From NCBI GenBank assembly GCA_019414645.1, contig DXLP01000010.1:1-62684 (forward strand): DNA of 62,684 bases. The letters are read 5' to 3'. The notes below the pieces were generated by a model. The model saw nothing but the letters and a program-made list of their open reading frames with translations, was not told the DNA's origin and did no database searches. Made by a program: the position numbers and the translations under genes. Positions 1-8,530 of the stretch are shown piece after piece; the first letter of the stretch is position 1; the number at the start of each line of letters is the position of its first letter. Source of the DNA: Collinsella sp. Lineage in GTDB: Bacteria; Actinomycetota; Coriobacteriia; Coriobacteriales; Coriobacteriaceae.

Positions 1-525
1 AATCGAAAACGCCGATGCCCACGCCGAATACTCATAGGCATGCACCTTGAGCATCTGCGCGTTGACTTTAATCGAATCGCCTAGTCCATGAATCAGCTGG
101 CGATTCGAAGGACGGCAGCTCATAAAGACCCCAACCCCCATAGCACGCAGGCTTCGGATTCGGTCGATCAGCTCCTCGGTCTCGCTCTGGCTGAGGTTAG
201 GCACGTTATCGATTGCAATCAGGGAGTGCGGCTTGTCCTTAAGCTCTTCGGTAACGACCTCGAGCTGCATAAACACCTCGCGCCCAATGGCGCGGTCTGC
301 CTCAATGATCCGCACGGGACCTCGCGTCGGATCGTTTTTAACCTCTTGGGCATACTGCAGCAGCACCGAGGTTTTCCCAAAGCCATCAGGCGCGTAGAGG
401 ACTACGATGCCGGCCTTTCGGCCCTTGGCGATAAGTTCGTTCATCAAGCGATCGCGCCGCACCGTATAACTACTGCCCAGCGGCATAAGCTCGAGGTCGT
501 CCATATTGCCCAAATCGTTAACCAT
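1..525 (-). CDS. MalT/LuxR-like ATPase regulator, N-terminal part, cut by left edge
   Basis: The first 175 codons of a leftward gene are present and the rest lies beyond position 1. The ATG at 525 is preceded by a good GAGGAG ribosome binding site. Residues 45-53 read APDGFGKTS, the P-loop form typical of MalT-type STAND ATPases, and residues 102-108 (LIAIDNV) fit a Walker B strand. In that family an N-terminal ATPase is followed by repeats that sense a ligand and by a C-terminal LuxR-type helix-turn-helix, but neither of these later parts is visible here. The call as a transcription regulator is therefore an inference from the P-loop style. Another AAA/STAND ATPase is possible. Confidence 0.6.
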   Translation of the reverse strand, partial: MVNDLGNMDDLELMPLGSSYTVRRDRLMNELIAKGRKAGIVVLYAPDGFGKTSVLLQYAQEVKNDPTRGPVRIIEADRAIGREVFMQLEVVTEELKDKPHSLIAIDNVPNLSQSETEELIDRIRSLRAMGVGVFMSCRPSNRQLIHGLGDSIKVNAQMLKVHAYEYSAWASAFSI

Positions 526-908
526 GCCCGCTCCTCAACTCGACCACATGGACACCGTAACGCTAGACCATATGTATCGCTAGATGAATAGAGCGATGCT
601 ACGGTTTAGGATGTTTGTTGGTACGCAAATGGCAAGTTTTTGTTCAGCGTGGTCCGATTGAAACTTATCCCCCAACCAATCAGTCTTTGCGCAGGTCAAT
701 GCGCTTGCCAGCTTGTCCCATCCTTTGGCAGTGTACCTCAAATGAGCGCTGTTCAATTGTGTTGCGCAACTCACCTAACGCTAGCTACCGTCTGCGACCT
801 TTTCATAGCATTTATGCATAGTATCTGTTATGGAATGAATCATGCTGCACCAGACGCACCCGTCAAGTTCGCTGCAAGATTTTCATCAAGCACACGGCGC
901 GCGCTCAG
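526..908. other. intergenic region without a supported gene
   Basis: This stretch lies between the start of the leftward regulator and the nagB terminator. Only short open frames are present; none has a convincing ribosome binding site or recognisable protein. It probably holds the promoter of the leftward regulator, but I could not assign clear -35 and -10 boxes. Confidence 0.5.
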
Positions 909-937
909 CAAAAAGGCCCCCGCAAAGCGGAGGCCTT
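909..937 (-). terminator. rho-independent terminator after nagB
   Basis: The arms GGCCCCCGC (915-923) and GCGGAGGCC (927-935) pair with one mismatch around a three-base loop. On the minus strand the stem is followed by TTTTT. It sits about 30 bases past the nagB stop codon. Confidence 0.8.
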
Positions 938-969
938 CGGCAAAGCTATGTCGAGGTGATAGGCTTTCG

Positions 970-1698
970 CTACTTGCAGAGCGAAAGGGCGGCCTCGTCG
1001 GCAACGACAACGCAGTTGGTGTGCAGTTGCAGGATCGAGGCAGGGCACTCGGGGGTAACCGGACCATAGCACATGTCATGCACGGCCTGTGCCTTGGCCT
1101 CGCCGTTGGCGACAACCAGGATCATGCGGGCATACATGATGGTCTGGGTACCCATGGTGTAGGCCTGACGGGGTACGTCGTCGATGCTGTCGAACAGGCG
1201 GCTGTTGGCCTGAATGGTGCTCTCGGTGAGGTCGACGCAGTGCGTACCCTTGGAGAAGTGGTCATCGGGCTCGTTGAAGCCAATGTGACCGTTGTTACCG
1301 ATGCCGAGCAGCTGCAGATCGGGGTAACCGGCAGCAGCGACGATCTTGTCGTACTCAGAGCAGGCAGCGGCAGCGTCGGGATTGGAGCCATCGGGCACAT
1401 GCGTGTTGTTCAGGTCGATGTTGATGTGATCGAAGAAGTTCTCACGCATAAAGTAGTGGTAGCTCTGGGGATCGTCGTGCGAAAGACCACGATACTCGTC
1501 GAGGTTGTAGGTGCTGACCTCGGCAAAGTCGACGTCACCCTTCTCGTACCAAGCGGCGAGCTGCTTGTAGGCGCCAATCGGGGTGGAGCCGGTGGCAAGA
1601 CCCAGCACGCAATCGGGTTTGAGGATAACCTGGGCCGAGATGATATTGGCGGCCTTGCGGCTCATATCCTCGTAGTCTTTAGCTTTAATGATCTTCAT
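970..1698 (-). CDS. nagB: glucosamine-6-phosphate deaminase
   Basis: NagB converts glucosamine-6-phosphate to fructose-6-phosphate and ammonia, feeding amino sugars into glycolysis. The 242-residue length matches the family. Visible family motifs are GLATGSTPIGAY near the N terminus, TYNLDEYRG with the catalytic Asp, and GIGNNGHIGFNEP with the catalytic His. The open frame extends to 2049, but the ATG at 1698 (MKIIKAKDYEDM) is the right start: it begins exactly where NagB homology begins and has an AGAAAGGA site just upstream. It is transcribed leftward after a PTS EIIA gene and glmM, so amino-sugar use and amino-sugar synthesis lie side by side. A terminator follows. Confidence 0.95.
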   Translation of the reverse strand: MKIIKAKDYEDMSRKAANIISAQVILKPDCVLGLATGSTPIGAYKQLAAWYEKGDVDFAEVSTYNLDEYRGLSHDDPQSYHYFMRENFFDHINIDLNNTHVPDGSNPDAAAACSEYDKIVAAAGYPDLQLLGIGNNGHIGFNEPDDHFSKGTHCVDLTESTIQANSRLFDSIDDVPRQAYTMGTQTIMYARMILVVANGEAKAQAVHDMCYGPVTPECPASILQLHTNCVVVADEAALSLCK

Positions 1699-1895
1699 TA
1701 CGCGTCCTTTCTCGTACAAGAGAGGCAAGGCTCCCTTACAAGCACTTGCCCGCGGCCCGCGTCGGCCGCAACCAACGTGTGCGGCCACCAGGGCGAGGTC
1801 GCGTAATGTATGTGTCTCGTGTCTAGCCGCGTCGAGGCCCCTGCCCGTCCACGGTGACCCAAAGCTGTTTAGCTTCGGACAAATCCCATCTTGCC

Positions 1896-1929
1896 ACGGA
1901 GGGCGCCCTCTTTCAAGGGTGCCCTCCGT
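1896..1929 (-). terminator. GC-rich hairpin after the PTS EIIA gene
   Basis: ACGGAGGGC (1896-1904) pairs perfectly with GCCCTCCGT (1921-1929), and four more pairs extend inward. It lies about 40 bases past the EIIA stop. There is no clean U-tract on either strand, so terminator function is likely but not certain. Confidence 0.5.
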
Positions 1930-1969
1930 AAACGTGTTTGAATTGTAGGCTAAAGGCCGAGCGCGCTCA

Positions 1970-2467
1970 CTAGCGCTCGCGAGCGACGATGAGTTGGTCC
2001 ATCTCCTCGACATGCTCGCCAATAGAGCCCTTGATGCTCGAGAACTCAACGGAGTTGCACACCAAGATAGGAACCGTCACATCGTAGCCCTCGGCAGCAA
2101 TTGCCTCGCGATCGAACTCGATGAGTACATCGCCCTTATGGACGATGTCACCCACTTGCGCATGTACGGTAAAGTGCTTGCCCTCGAGCTGAACAGTGTC
2201 CAAACCAACGTGAATAAGCACGTCCAAGCCATCGACCGTGTTAAGCGCAACGGCATGACCCGTGGGAAAAATCGCCTCGACCTTAGCATCCGCCGGCGCG
2301 ATCACACGTGTGCCCGTGGGCTGAATCGCCACGCCCTGACCCAAAAGGCCAGTGGCAAACGTCTGGTCGTTTACCTCGGAAAGCGGAATGACATCGCCCG
2401 AGATGGGAGCATCCAGCGTAAGGACTCGACCACGCATACCAAAAGACCTTAGGACTTTAGTGAACAT
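1970..2467 (-). CDS. PTS glucose-type EIIA protein (Crr-like)
   Basis: This is a stand-alone EIIA domain of 165 residues that would take phosphate from HPr and pass it to an EIIB domain of a sugar permease. The phospho-accepting His lies in LIHVGLDTVQLEG, and the second conserved His is in TGHAVAL; both are placed as in enterobacterial Crr. The frame opens at 2488, but the ATG at 2467 (MFTKVLRSF) has a strong GAGGGGGAG site and is preferred. No EIIB or EIIC gene is nearby, so it must serve a permease encoded elsewhere. It lies between glmM and nagB on the same strand, which suggests a link to amino-sugar uptake, but that is inference. Confidence 0.9.
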   Translation of the reverse strand: MFTKVLRSFGMRGRVLTLDAPISGDVIPLSEVNDQTFATGLLGQGVAIQPTGTRVIAPADAKVEAIFPTGHAVALNTVDGLDVLIHVGLDTVQLEGKHFTVHAQVGDIVHKGDVLIEFDREAIAAEGYDVTVPILVCNSVEFSSIKGSIGEHVEEMDQLIVARER

Positions 2468-2538
2468 GCTCCCCCTCGGACATACCAATCAATCAAAATA
2501 GCCTTAACAGTTTACCACTTGGCACCCGTTATTGACCA

Positions 2539-3876
2539 TTAGGGAAGTTCGCGCTTGACAACCTCGACGATGTCGTCGACAACGCGCTGGGTCAGCTCGT
2601 GTGTCTCGGCCTCGGCCATAACGCGAACCAGCGGCTCGGTGCCACTCGGACGCACCAGAATGCGGCCGCGGCCGTTGAGCTCCTTCTCGGCGGCAGCGAC
2701 GGCGTCCCAAATGGGCTGACAATCGTCCAAGCCGGCCTTGTTGTCGGAATGCACGTTGACAAGCACCTGCGGGTACTTCTTCATGATGCCGGCAAGGTCG
2801 GTGAGGGTGCGGCCGGTGCGCTTAAGCACGGCCAGAAGCTGCAGGGCCGTCACCAAGCCGTCGCCGGTGGTGTTGTGCTCCAGGAAGATGATGTGGCCGG
2901 ACTGCTCGCCGCCGATGACAGCGCCGTCCGCGAGCATGCGCTCCAAAACGTAGCGGTCGCCCACGGCGGTCTGCACCATCTCAAAGCCCTGCTCCTTCAT
3001 GGCGATGGAGAAGCCAAGGTTGCACATAACGGTCGAGACGATCTCGGAGTTGGCGAGCTTACCGCGAGCGGCCAGGTCGGAGCCGCAGATGGCCAGGATG
3101 TAGTCGCCATCGATCTCGTTGCCCTCGCTGTCCACGAACAGCACGCGATCGGCGTCGCCATCGTGGGCCAGGCCGATGTCGGCATGGGTACGCAGTACGA
3201 GCTCACGCAGGGGCTCAAGGTGAGTGGAGCCGCACTCGACGTTAATGTCGGTGCCGCAGTAGTCGGTGTTGATGGCATGGACCGTGGCGCCCAGGCGCTG
3301 CAACGCGGCGGGCGTGGTCTGGCAAGAAGCGCCGTGGCCGCAGTCGACGGCAACAACCAGACCGTCGAGTTTAAGGCCGTCGAGGGTGCTGATAGCGTGG
3401 TCGACATATGCCTTGCGAGCGTCCTTCATCTTGATGATGTGACCCACACCGGCACCGGTCGGCAGCGTATCGGCAGCCATGGCCTCCTCGGACATGACCC
3501 AAGCGCTGATCTCTTCCTCGACAGCATCGGGAAGCTTCATGCCCTTGCGGCTAAAGAACTTGATGCCGTTGAACTCCGGAGGATTGTGCGAAGCTGAGAT
3601 GACGATGCCGCCGTCGAGCTCGTTTTGGACGGTGAGCAGCGCCACGGCCGGCGTAGGGATAACGCCGCAGCAGTGCGGGCGGCCGCCCTCGGCCATAATG
3701 CCGGCGGTCAGAGCACTCTCGAGCATGGTGCCCGAAAGACGCGTGTCACGGCCGATGCAAATGTCCGGACCAAGGAACTTGGTCGCCGCACGGCCAAGGC
3801 GAAACGCGAGGTCGCACGAGAGGTCGGCGTTGGCGACGCCACGGACGCCGTCGGTACCGAAGATGTTCTGGGGCAT
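2539..3876 (-). CDS. glmM: phosphoglucosamine mutase
   Basis: GlmM interconverts glucosamine-6-phosphate and glucosamine-1-phosphate, the step that commits amino sugar to peptidoglycan precursors. The 445-residue length is standard. It opens with the family signature FGTDGVRG, and the phospho-serine loop ISASHNPP follows at about residues 93-100. The metal loop AHDGDADR, the sugar-binding GEQSGH and the C-terminal phosphate loop RPSGTEP are all intact. The ATG at 3876 has a GGAAGGAGC site. The gene lies just past the rpsI terminator on the same strand and could receive readthrough. Next to nagB it puts synthetic and catabolic amino-sugar enzymes together. Confidence 0.95.
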   Translation of the reverse strand: MPQNIFGTDGVRGVANADLSCDLAFRLGRAATKFLGPDICIGRDTRLSGTMLESALTAGIMAEGGRPHCCGVIPTPAVALLTVQNELDGGIVISASHNPPEFNGIKFFSRKGMKLPDAVEEEISAWVMSEEAMAADTLPTGAGVGHIIKMKDARKAYVDHAISTLDGLKLDGLVVAVDCGHGASCQTTPAALQRLGATVHAINTDYCGTDINVECGSTHLEPLRELVLRTHADIGLAHDGDADRVLFVDSEGNEIDGDYILAICGSDLAARGKLANSEIVSTVMCNLGFSIAMKEQGFEMVQTAVGDRYVLERMLADGAVIGGEQSGHIIFLEHNTTGDGLVTALQLLAVLKRTGRTLTDLAGIMKKYPQVLVNVHSDNKAGLDDCQPIWDAVAAAEKELNGRGRILVRPSGTEPLVRVMAEAETHELTQRVVDDIVEVVKRELP

Positions 3877-3924
3877 AGGATCGCTCCTTCCCAAGTGGGC
3901 AAAACGCAGCCGCCCACCCTAGTC

Positions 3925-3969
3925 GAAAAAGAAAAGCGGGACCCGCCGAGCAATCGGCAGGCCCCGCTT
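3925..3969 (-). terminator. rho-independent terminator after rpsI
   Basis: AAGCGGG (3934-3940) pairs with CCCGCTT (3963-3969), with further pairing inside the loop. On the minus strand the stem is followed by TTCTTTTTC. It ends the rplM-rpsI transcript about 30 bases past the rpsI stop. Confidence 0.85.
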
Positions 3970-3999
3970 GTACATTGCATCTCGTAAGGAGATAAAACC

Positions 4000-4395
<396 letters not shown>

Positions 4396-4397
4396 CT

Positions 4398-4841
4398 TTA
4401 AGCCTCCAGCTCAATCTTCGTGGGGTTCTGGGCAGCGTGCGGATGCTCGGCACCAGCGTAGACCTTAAGCTTGGTCATCTGGGCACGGCCGAGGGTGGTC
4501 TTGGGCAGCATGCCGCGAACGGCGCGCTCGATGACCTTCTCCGGGTGCTTCTCCATAGCCTGGCGGAAGCTCTCAGCCTTGAGGCCGCCGTTGTAGCCGC
4601 TGTGGCGATAATAGGTCTTCGTGTCGGCCTTGTTACCGGTAAGCTGGACCTTATCGGCGTTGATGACGACAACGAAGTCGCCGCAGTCGCTGTTGGGCGT
4701 GAACTGGGGCTTGTTCTTACCGCGCAGGATCATTGCGATCTGGGTGGCAAGACGGCCCAGGACAGCACCATCGGCGTCGACGAGAACCCAGTTGCGCTGG
4801 ACCTCGCCCTGCTTGGCGTAGTGAGTCGATTTCGAAATCAC
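4398..4841 (-). CDS. rplM: 50S ribosomal protein L13
   Basis: The 147-residue product matches L13 over its full length, with [28 protein letters not shown] and [12 protein letters not shown] as recognisable blocks. Translation starts at a GTG at 4841 with a strong GGAGGAG site. It is the first gene of the L13-S9 pair. A sigma-70-like promoter lies about 65-95 bases upstream. Confidence 0.97.
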   Translation of the reverse strand: MISKSTHYAKQGEVQRNWVLVDADGAVLGRLATQIAMILRGKNKPQFTPNSDCGDFVVVINADKVQLTGNKADTKTYYRHSGYNGGLKAESFRQAMEKHPEKVIERAVRGMLPKTTLGRAQMTKLKVYAGAEHPHAAQNPTKIELEA

Positions 4842-4907
4842 TTAGACTCCTCCATGTACAGTACGTGTTGTTACAGAGATTCACGGGGCTCTGCAAGTAA
4901 CCCGTCC

Positions 4908-4935
4908 ATATTACCCCGCTCGTCGCTCGAGTCAA
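4908..4935 (-). promoter_or_regulatory. sigma-70-type promoter of rplM-rpsI
   Basis: On the minus strand TTGACT (4930-4935) is followed after 16 bases by TAATAT (4908-4913). Both boxes are one base from consensus. Transcription would begin about 60 bases before the rplM start codon. Confidence 0.65.
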
Positions 4936-4998
4936 CAGGTATTTTGGCTCTGACCAGACTTTCTGCACATGTCGTCCATGGGTCATGACGTCGCGACG

Positions 4999-5877
4999 CT
5001 AGCGCTCGACAAACGCCTCGATATCTCCCAGCAAACGCTTTGCCTCCTGGCGACCTTGAATATACAGGTCGAGGAGCTTTGCCGGATCGTGCTCAACGTG
5101 GCCGACCTCGACCGGCTTTTGCGGAGCAATGACCAGCGCGCGTCCCTCGCGCTCATACTTCCACAGGTGCATGCGCTGGATGTTATAGCGGTCGTGGCGC
5201 GTCTCGATAGCCTCGAGCAGGTAGGGGTAGTCGGCATAGCGGGCGCGCGCGGCGGGCATAAACTCGTAGGGTTTTTTCTCGTACGAGCGGTCCTGCGTGA
5301 CAATGACAACCGCGCGATCGAAGCCCGCCTCCTCCAGTACATGCTCGATGGGGACCGAATCGGCTACGCCGCCGTCGACGTATTTGTGCCCGTCAATCTC
5401 GACCGGCGGCGTCACCAGCGGCAGCGACGTCGATGCGCGCACGGCGTCGAGATCGAGCACGGCGCTTTTGACCGGCAGGTACGCGGCGGTTCCAAAGAGC
5501 ATGTCCGTCGCGACGGCGTACATCTCGATGGGGCTCGCGTCGAACGCCTCATTGTCAAAGGGATCCAGGCGGTCCTGGACATCGTTGAAGATAAAGTCGT
5601 AACCCACGATGGAGCCCGTGGACGCAAACGATGCGGCGCCCATGAAGCGGTTGTCGTTGCAGAAAGCCAGGTTGATGCGGTTGGCACGGCCGATCTGGTG
5701 CGACTTGTAGTTCACGCCGTTGAGGGCGCCGGCCGATACACCGTAGACAGCCGGAATCTCGACGCCGGCCTCCATGAGAACGTCGAGCACGCCCGCGGTA
5801 AACTGCCCGCGAAAACTACCGCCCTCCAGGACGAGCGCGACCTTGCCGGCGTTCTTTGCCTTATCTTCTGCAGTCAT
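4999..5877 (-). CDS. patatin-like phospholipase family protein
   Basis: The 292-residue protein is a Ser-Asp dyad lipid acyl hydrolase of the RssA/YjjU-like bacterial patatin type. Residues 17-24 carry the oxyanion loop (LEGGSFRG), residues 46-50 the nucleophile elbow GVSAG with Ser48, and residues 168-170 the catalytic DGG. No signal peptide is seen, so it is probably cytoplasmic. The substrate cannot be read from the sequence. It stands alone between the rplM promoter and the repeat region ahead of ssrA. Confidence 0.9.
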   Translation of the reverse strand: MTAEDKAKNAGKVALVLEGGSFRGQFTAGVLDVLMEAGVEIPAVYGVSAGALNGVNYKSHQIGRANRINLAFCNDNRFMGAASFASTGSIVGYDFIFNDVQDRLDPFDNEAFDASPIEMYAVATDMLFGTAAYLPVKSAVLDLDAVRASTSLPLVTPPVEIDGHKYVDGGVADSVPIEHVLEEAGFDRAVVIVTQDRSYEKKPYEFMPAARARYADYPYLLEAIETRHDRYNIQRMHLWKYEREGRALVIAPQKPVEVGHVEHDPAKLLDLYIQGRQEAKRLLGDIEAFVER

Positions 5878-5963
5878 ATTGACCTCCTGCGATTGCGTTT
5901 TGGCTTTCTTCTACCCAGTTTTGGGATGGCGAGCGCGCAGGTTTTTCGAGGCGGCAGGTGAAG

Positions 5964-6172
5964 CGGAAAGTGTGTCCCATTCTCAGAGCAAATTCCGGGT
6001 TGCAGTTTCCGCTTGAGCAGGCATCCGGAAAGCATGTCCCGTTCTGGGCGCGAATTCTGGGATGGACTTTCCACTTGAGGCGCCATCCGGAAACTACGTC
6101 CCAGTCTGAGCCGGAATTCCGGGATGGATTTTCCGCCTGGGCCGCCGTTGGGAAAGCGCGCCCCACTCTGCG
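5964..6172. repeat. 62-bp tandem repeat, 3.4 units, each palindromic
   Basis: Three full diverged units start at 5964, 6026 and 6088 and a partial fourth at 6150. Each opens CGGAAA, contains TCCC, GAATTC-like and GGGATGG blocks, and ends in TTTCC plus about 15 bases. GGAAA pairs with TTTCC and TCCC with GGGA inside each unit. The period of 62 is not a multiple of three, so this is not a protein repeat. It lies in the gap between the patatin gene and ssrA. Confidence 0.8.
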
Positions 6173-6191
6173 TTGCTGCGGCGTTTTCTTT

Positions 6192-6232
6192 ACGCCCGCG
6201 CCCTGCACGGAGTTCGATTCTCCGCGGTACGG
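6192..6232 (+). repeat. 41-bp direct repeat carrying an ssrA T-arm-like hairpin, copy 1
   Basis: This 41-base segment matches 6404-6444 at 39 positions. Bases 6208-6226 (CGGAGTTCGATTCTCCGCG) are identical to the tmRNA T-arm at 6505-6523 but on the opposite strand. Confidence 0.75.
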
Positions 6233-6403
6233 GGGGGTTCCGTTGATGCGGCGCATGGCAGGCTGAGATTCGATAAACATCGCATCTGTTCTGGGCTGAG
6301 GCTTTGCGCGGAGAATCCGCGTATTTGCTTCGCAAATACGCACCGGCTTCGGCCGGCTGCCGCCGCCCTCGCCCGCGGGCTACAAACGCTTCGCGTTTGC
6401 TTA

Positions 6404-6444
6404 ACGCCCGCGCCCTGCATAGAGTTCGATTCTCCGCGGTACGG
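6404..6444 (+). repeat. 41-bp direct repeat carrying an ssrA T-arm-like hairpin, copy 2
   Basis: This is the second copy of the repeat at 6192-6232. It lies just past the ssrA terminator. The T-arm stem is slightly weakened here (TAGAG in place of CGGAG). Between the copies are several small perfect hairpins, such as GCGTATTTG paired with CAAATACGC. Confidence 0.75.
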
Positions 6445-6452
6445 ACTAGAAA

Positions 6453-6486
6453 TAAAAAGGCAGGTAGATATGAGTATCTACCTGCC
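6453..6486 (-). terminator. rho-independent terminator after ssrA
   Basis: GGCAGGTAGAT (6459-6469) pairs perfectly with ATCTACCTGCC (6476-6486) around a six-base loop. On the minus strand it is followed by TTTTTATTTC. It starts 10 bases past the tmRNA 3' end. Confidence 0.9.
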
Positions 6487-6495
6487 TGTTACTTA

Positions 6496-6859
6496 TGGTG
6501 GAGGCGCGGAGAATCGAACTCCGGTCCACGAAAGCCCCCTGATTGGCATCTCCAAGCTCAGTCGCTGGTTTAGTCTCGGACGCTTTGCGCGCAGCGACAC
6601 GCTCGCGGTGTCCTAACCGGTTCGGTCTTAGCCTGCGCCATACCGATTACGTGCGCAGGAGCATTCCCCTAACATGACGTCGCGCCGGTGTCGGGGAAAT
6701 CACCGGGTTGACGCGCCGCTATAAATTAAGCAGCGAGAGCCATAGGCTCAAAAGAAGAGTTGTTGTCAATTCAATTTGACGGTACCCCTGTTTAACGAGG
6801 CGAGGAGACCTCGGCTTGCTTCCTCTCTCAGAGCTATCGTGTCGAAACCAGTCGCCCCC
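6496..6859 (-). ncRNA. ssrA: transfer-messenger RNA (tmRNA)
   Basis: The minus strand encodes a 364-base tmRNA that rescues stalled ribosomes. The 5' end GGGGGCG pairs with CGCCUCC before the 3' ACCA to form the acceptor stem. The conserved 5' segment GACUGGUUUCGACACG and a T-arm GGAGUUCGAUUCUCC are present. The tag reading frame ends in codons for DNNSSFEPMALAA followed by UAA; the exact resume codon is uncertain. The tail MALAA is consistent with the ALAA degron read by ClpXP. It is followed by its own terminator. Confidence 0.95.
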
Positions 6860-7098
6860 GAATGTCGGGAAAGTCTGGATGGTATCGGGCCTGCAAACAC
6901 CCGATAACCGTCGACTTTTCAAGGAACATACGGGGCGAGCCCCGCTTGTGGAGTGTTATCTTACCACGTTCTGAAAGCGGACAGCTGTTCTATGCACGAG
7001 CTGTGAAGACCCCAATGTGCGCCGCACTTCGCACTTTTGCTACTGATCGCGTCACGTATATTTTCGCCAAGCAGAATTGACCCGTCGAAAGGACCGTT

Positions 7099-7533
7099 AT
7101 GGATACCAAGCAGCAACTCGTCAATGCCCTCGCAGGCCTGGGCTCAACCATTACCGAAGCTATGGATGTCATCGAAGGCTTTGTCCCCTGCGGACATCCC
7201 GCCCTCACGGTTTCGAACGCCCTTGTTGCGCTGGACGCTGACGATGATGCAGCACTCGCCCAGCAGCTTGAGACCGTCGAGGGCTTTATCGACCACGTGA
7301 GTGAGAACCGCGGCGTGGCCGCCTACCACGGCATCGAGGTCGAGCTCGCGGGTCCCAAAGCCGATCTGCTCGCAGCAATCCGCGAGGTAGGCGCCCTTAT
7401 GCAGACCGCAGGCGTCAAGAACACCCAGGTCAACGAGTGGGTCTACCGCAGTCTGGCAGCACTCGACAGCTCCGACGAAAAGGCAGTCGAGCAGCTCGCA
7501 GAAAGTCCCGCCATTAAGACCGAGCTTTTGTAA
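7099..7533 (+). CDS. hypothetical protein, 144 aa
   Basis: I do not recognise this family. The ATG at 7099 has a GAAAGGA site. The protein is acidic, rich in Ala, Leu and Glu, and looks all-helical, with no membrane segment or signal peptide. It contains a CGHP motif near residue 35 followed by two similar helical stretches, so it may be built from two related halves. It stands alone on the plus strand between ssrA and the convergent PIN toxin gene. Base composition and codon use look like the neighbours, which argues that it is a genuine gene. Confidence 0.65.
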   Translation: MDTKQQLVNALAGLGSTITEAMDVIEGFVPCGHPALTVSNALVALDADDDAALAQQLETVEGFIDHVSENRGVAAYHGIEVELAGPKADLLAAIREVGALMQTAGVKNTQVNEWVYRSLAALDSSDEKAVEQLAESPAIKTELL

Positions 7534-7591
7534 ATAGCAGACGCGGGTCCCTTGGCGCATCGTCGTCCAAGAGGCCCGCAAACAGTTTGCG

Positions 7592-8107
7592 TCAACCGAT
7601 AGCCGCGCCGCCGCGTTCGGCCAAAGCAAGAATCGGCATCATTTGGCGCGGGGTCTTTGCTGCAAGATCGGCATGTTCGAGCAGCTTGCGATCGTTGGTC
7701 ACCAAGTAATCGACCTGCGCGCGTTTGCATGCGGCGAGTACCAAGTTGTCCTCGTAATCGCGATGGAGCGCTAAGTATTTGTCGGCCAGCCAAAGGTCCG
7801 ACGCATCTGCACCCACGGCCGTGGCGTTTTCGGTCATGTTCCGAACAAACGCCAGCGCCGCATCGCCAATTGCACGGGCAGATGCCTCGTCGAGCGCTCC
7901 CCCACTGGCAAGAACGCTACGCTTCAGCTCGTGTTGGACAACGTACAGCACGTCCTTGGCGATATGCACCGGAAAGAACATCAATGCCCCTGCCTCCGCC
8001 GCCTGCCCAATAAACGCACGCGCGGCAAGCGACTCGGCATGGTCGACGCAAAACGAATCAACCCATACGTTGGCGTCCACCATTATTTTGAGGGGAGCCC
8101 CGCTCAC
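7592..8107 (-). CDS. PIN-domain ribonuclease toxin
   Basis: The 171-residue product is a VapC-like PIN nuclease. The first acidic residue is in MVDANVWVD, the central ones near DYEDNLVLAA, and the last in VTNDRKLL, the usual order of metal-binding acids. PIN toxins cut RNA when released from their antitoxin. The chosen start is the GTG at 8107, which overlaps the stop of the upstream antitoxin gene as GTGA and is served by an AAAGGAG site. The in-frame ATG at 8083 lacks a ribosome binding site. This overlap implies translational coupling, so antitoxin is made first. Confidence 0.85.
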   Translation of the reverse strand: MSGAPLKIMVDANVWVDSFCVDHAESLAARAFIGQAAEAGALMFFPVHIAKDVLYVVQHELKRSVLASGGALDEASARAIGDAALAFVRNMTENATAVGADASDLWLADKYLALHRDYEDNLVLAACKRAQVDYLVTNDRKLLEHADLAAKTPRQMMPILALAERGGAAIG

Positions 8108-8457
8108 AGGATCATCTCCTTTTGGCGATAGCGCTCGTCCATGGCTTCGGAATAGATTGTGTCCCAATCGCGATCGTCGGATACGGGCGACGTAGCGATG
8201 CCCAAATCTGCATAAAGCCGGTCTGCCGCTGCCCATGATGCGGCGAACGGAGTATCGGGCGCGACGGATTGCCGCCGGTCGTCGACGGCCGCAAGCACTT
8301 CCTCGCACGAACCACCGCCCTGCGCGACCTTGGCCACCACCTTTTTGATGAGCTCGGGCAGTGACCTGCCCGAAAGCTGCAGCGCTTCCTCGGCGCGCTC
8401 TTTAACCGAGCGATCTACGCGAACGTTCACCTGCGCCATGCCGCTAACAGCACCCAT
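8104..8457 (-). CDS. RelB/DinJ-like antitoxin of the PIN toxin
   Basis: The 117-residue product begins with a ribbon-helix-helix segment (MAQVNVRVDRSVKERAEEAL) like RelB/DinJ antitoxins, which binds DNA and represses its own operon. The C-terminal half, rich in Asp and Arg, would wrap the toxin. The ATG at 8457 has an AGGTGAGG site; the frame itself opens at 8496 and an alternative ATG lies at 8439. It overlaps the PIN gene by four bases. Confidence 0.75.
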   Translation of the reverse strand: MGAVSGMAQVNVRVDRSVKERAEEALQLSGRSLPELIKKVVAKVAQGGGSCEEVLAAVDDRRQSVAPDTPFAASWAAADRLYADLGIATSPVSDDRDWDTIYSEAMDERYRQKEMIL

Positions 8458-8530
8458 CTCAACCTCACCTTCGACTCCTGCTATCTTAGCTAGCACAACT
8501 ATATATTGCTGCTAGCACACGGTCAAACGC

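Noticed and set aside
580..774. 64-codon frame on the minus strand upstream of the MalT-like gene
   Set aside because: It has no ribosome binding site, no recognisable domain and unusual composition for this genome.
640..1806. 388-codon plus-strand frame
   Set aside because: It is antisense to nagB for most of its length, and its Val/Gly/His-rich translation is typical of a mirrored GC-rich gene.
5964..6172. possible CRISPR array
   Set aside because: The 62-base units are contiguous and diverged, with no spacers between them, and no cas gene is in the window.
6208..6226. possible tRNA gene from the T-arm sequence
   Set aside because: Only the T-arm is present; no acceptor stem, D-arm or anticodon arm can be drawn around it.
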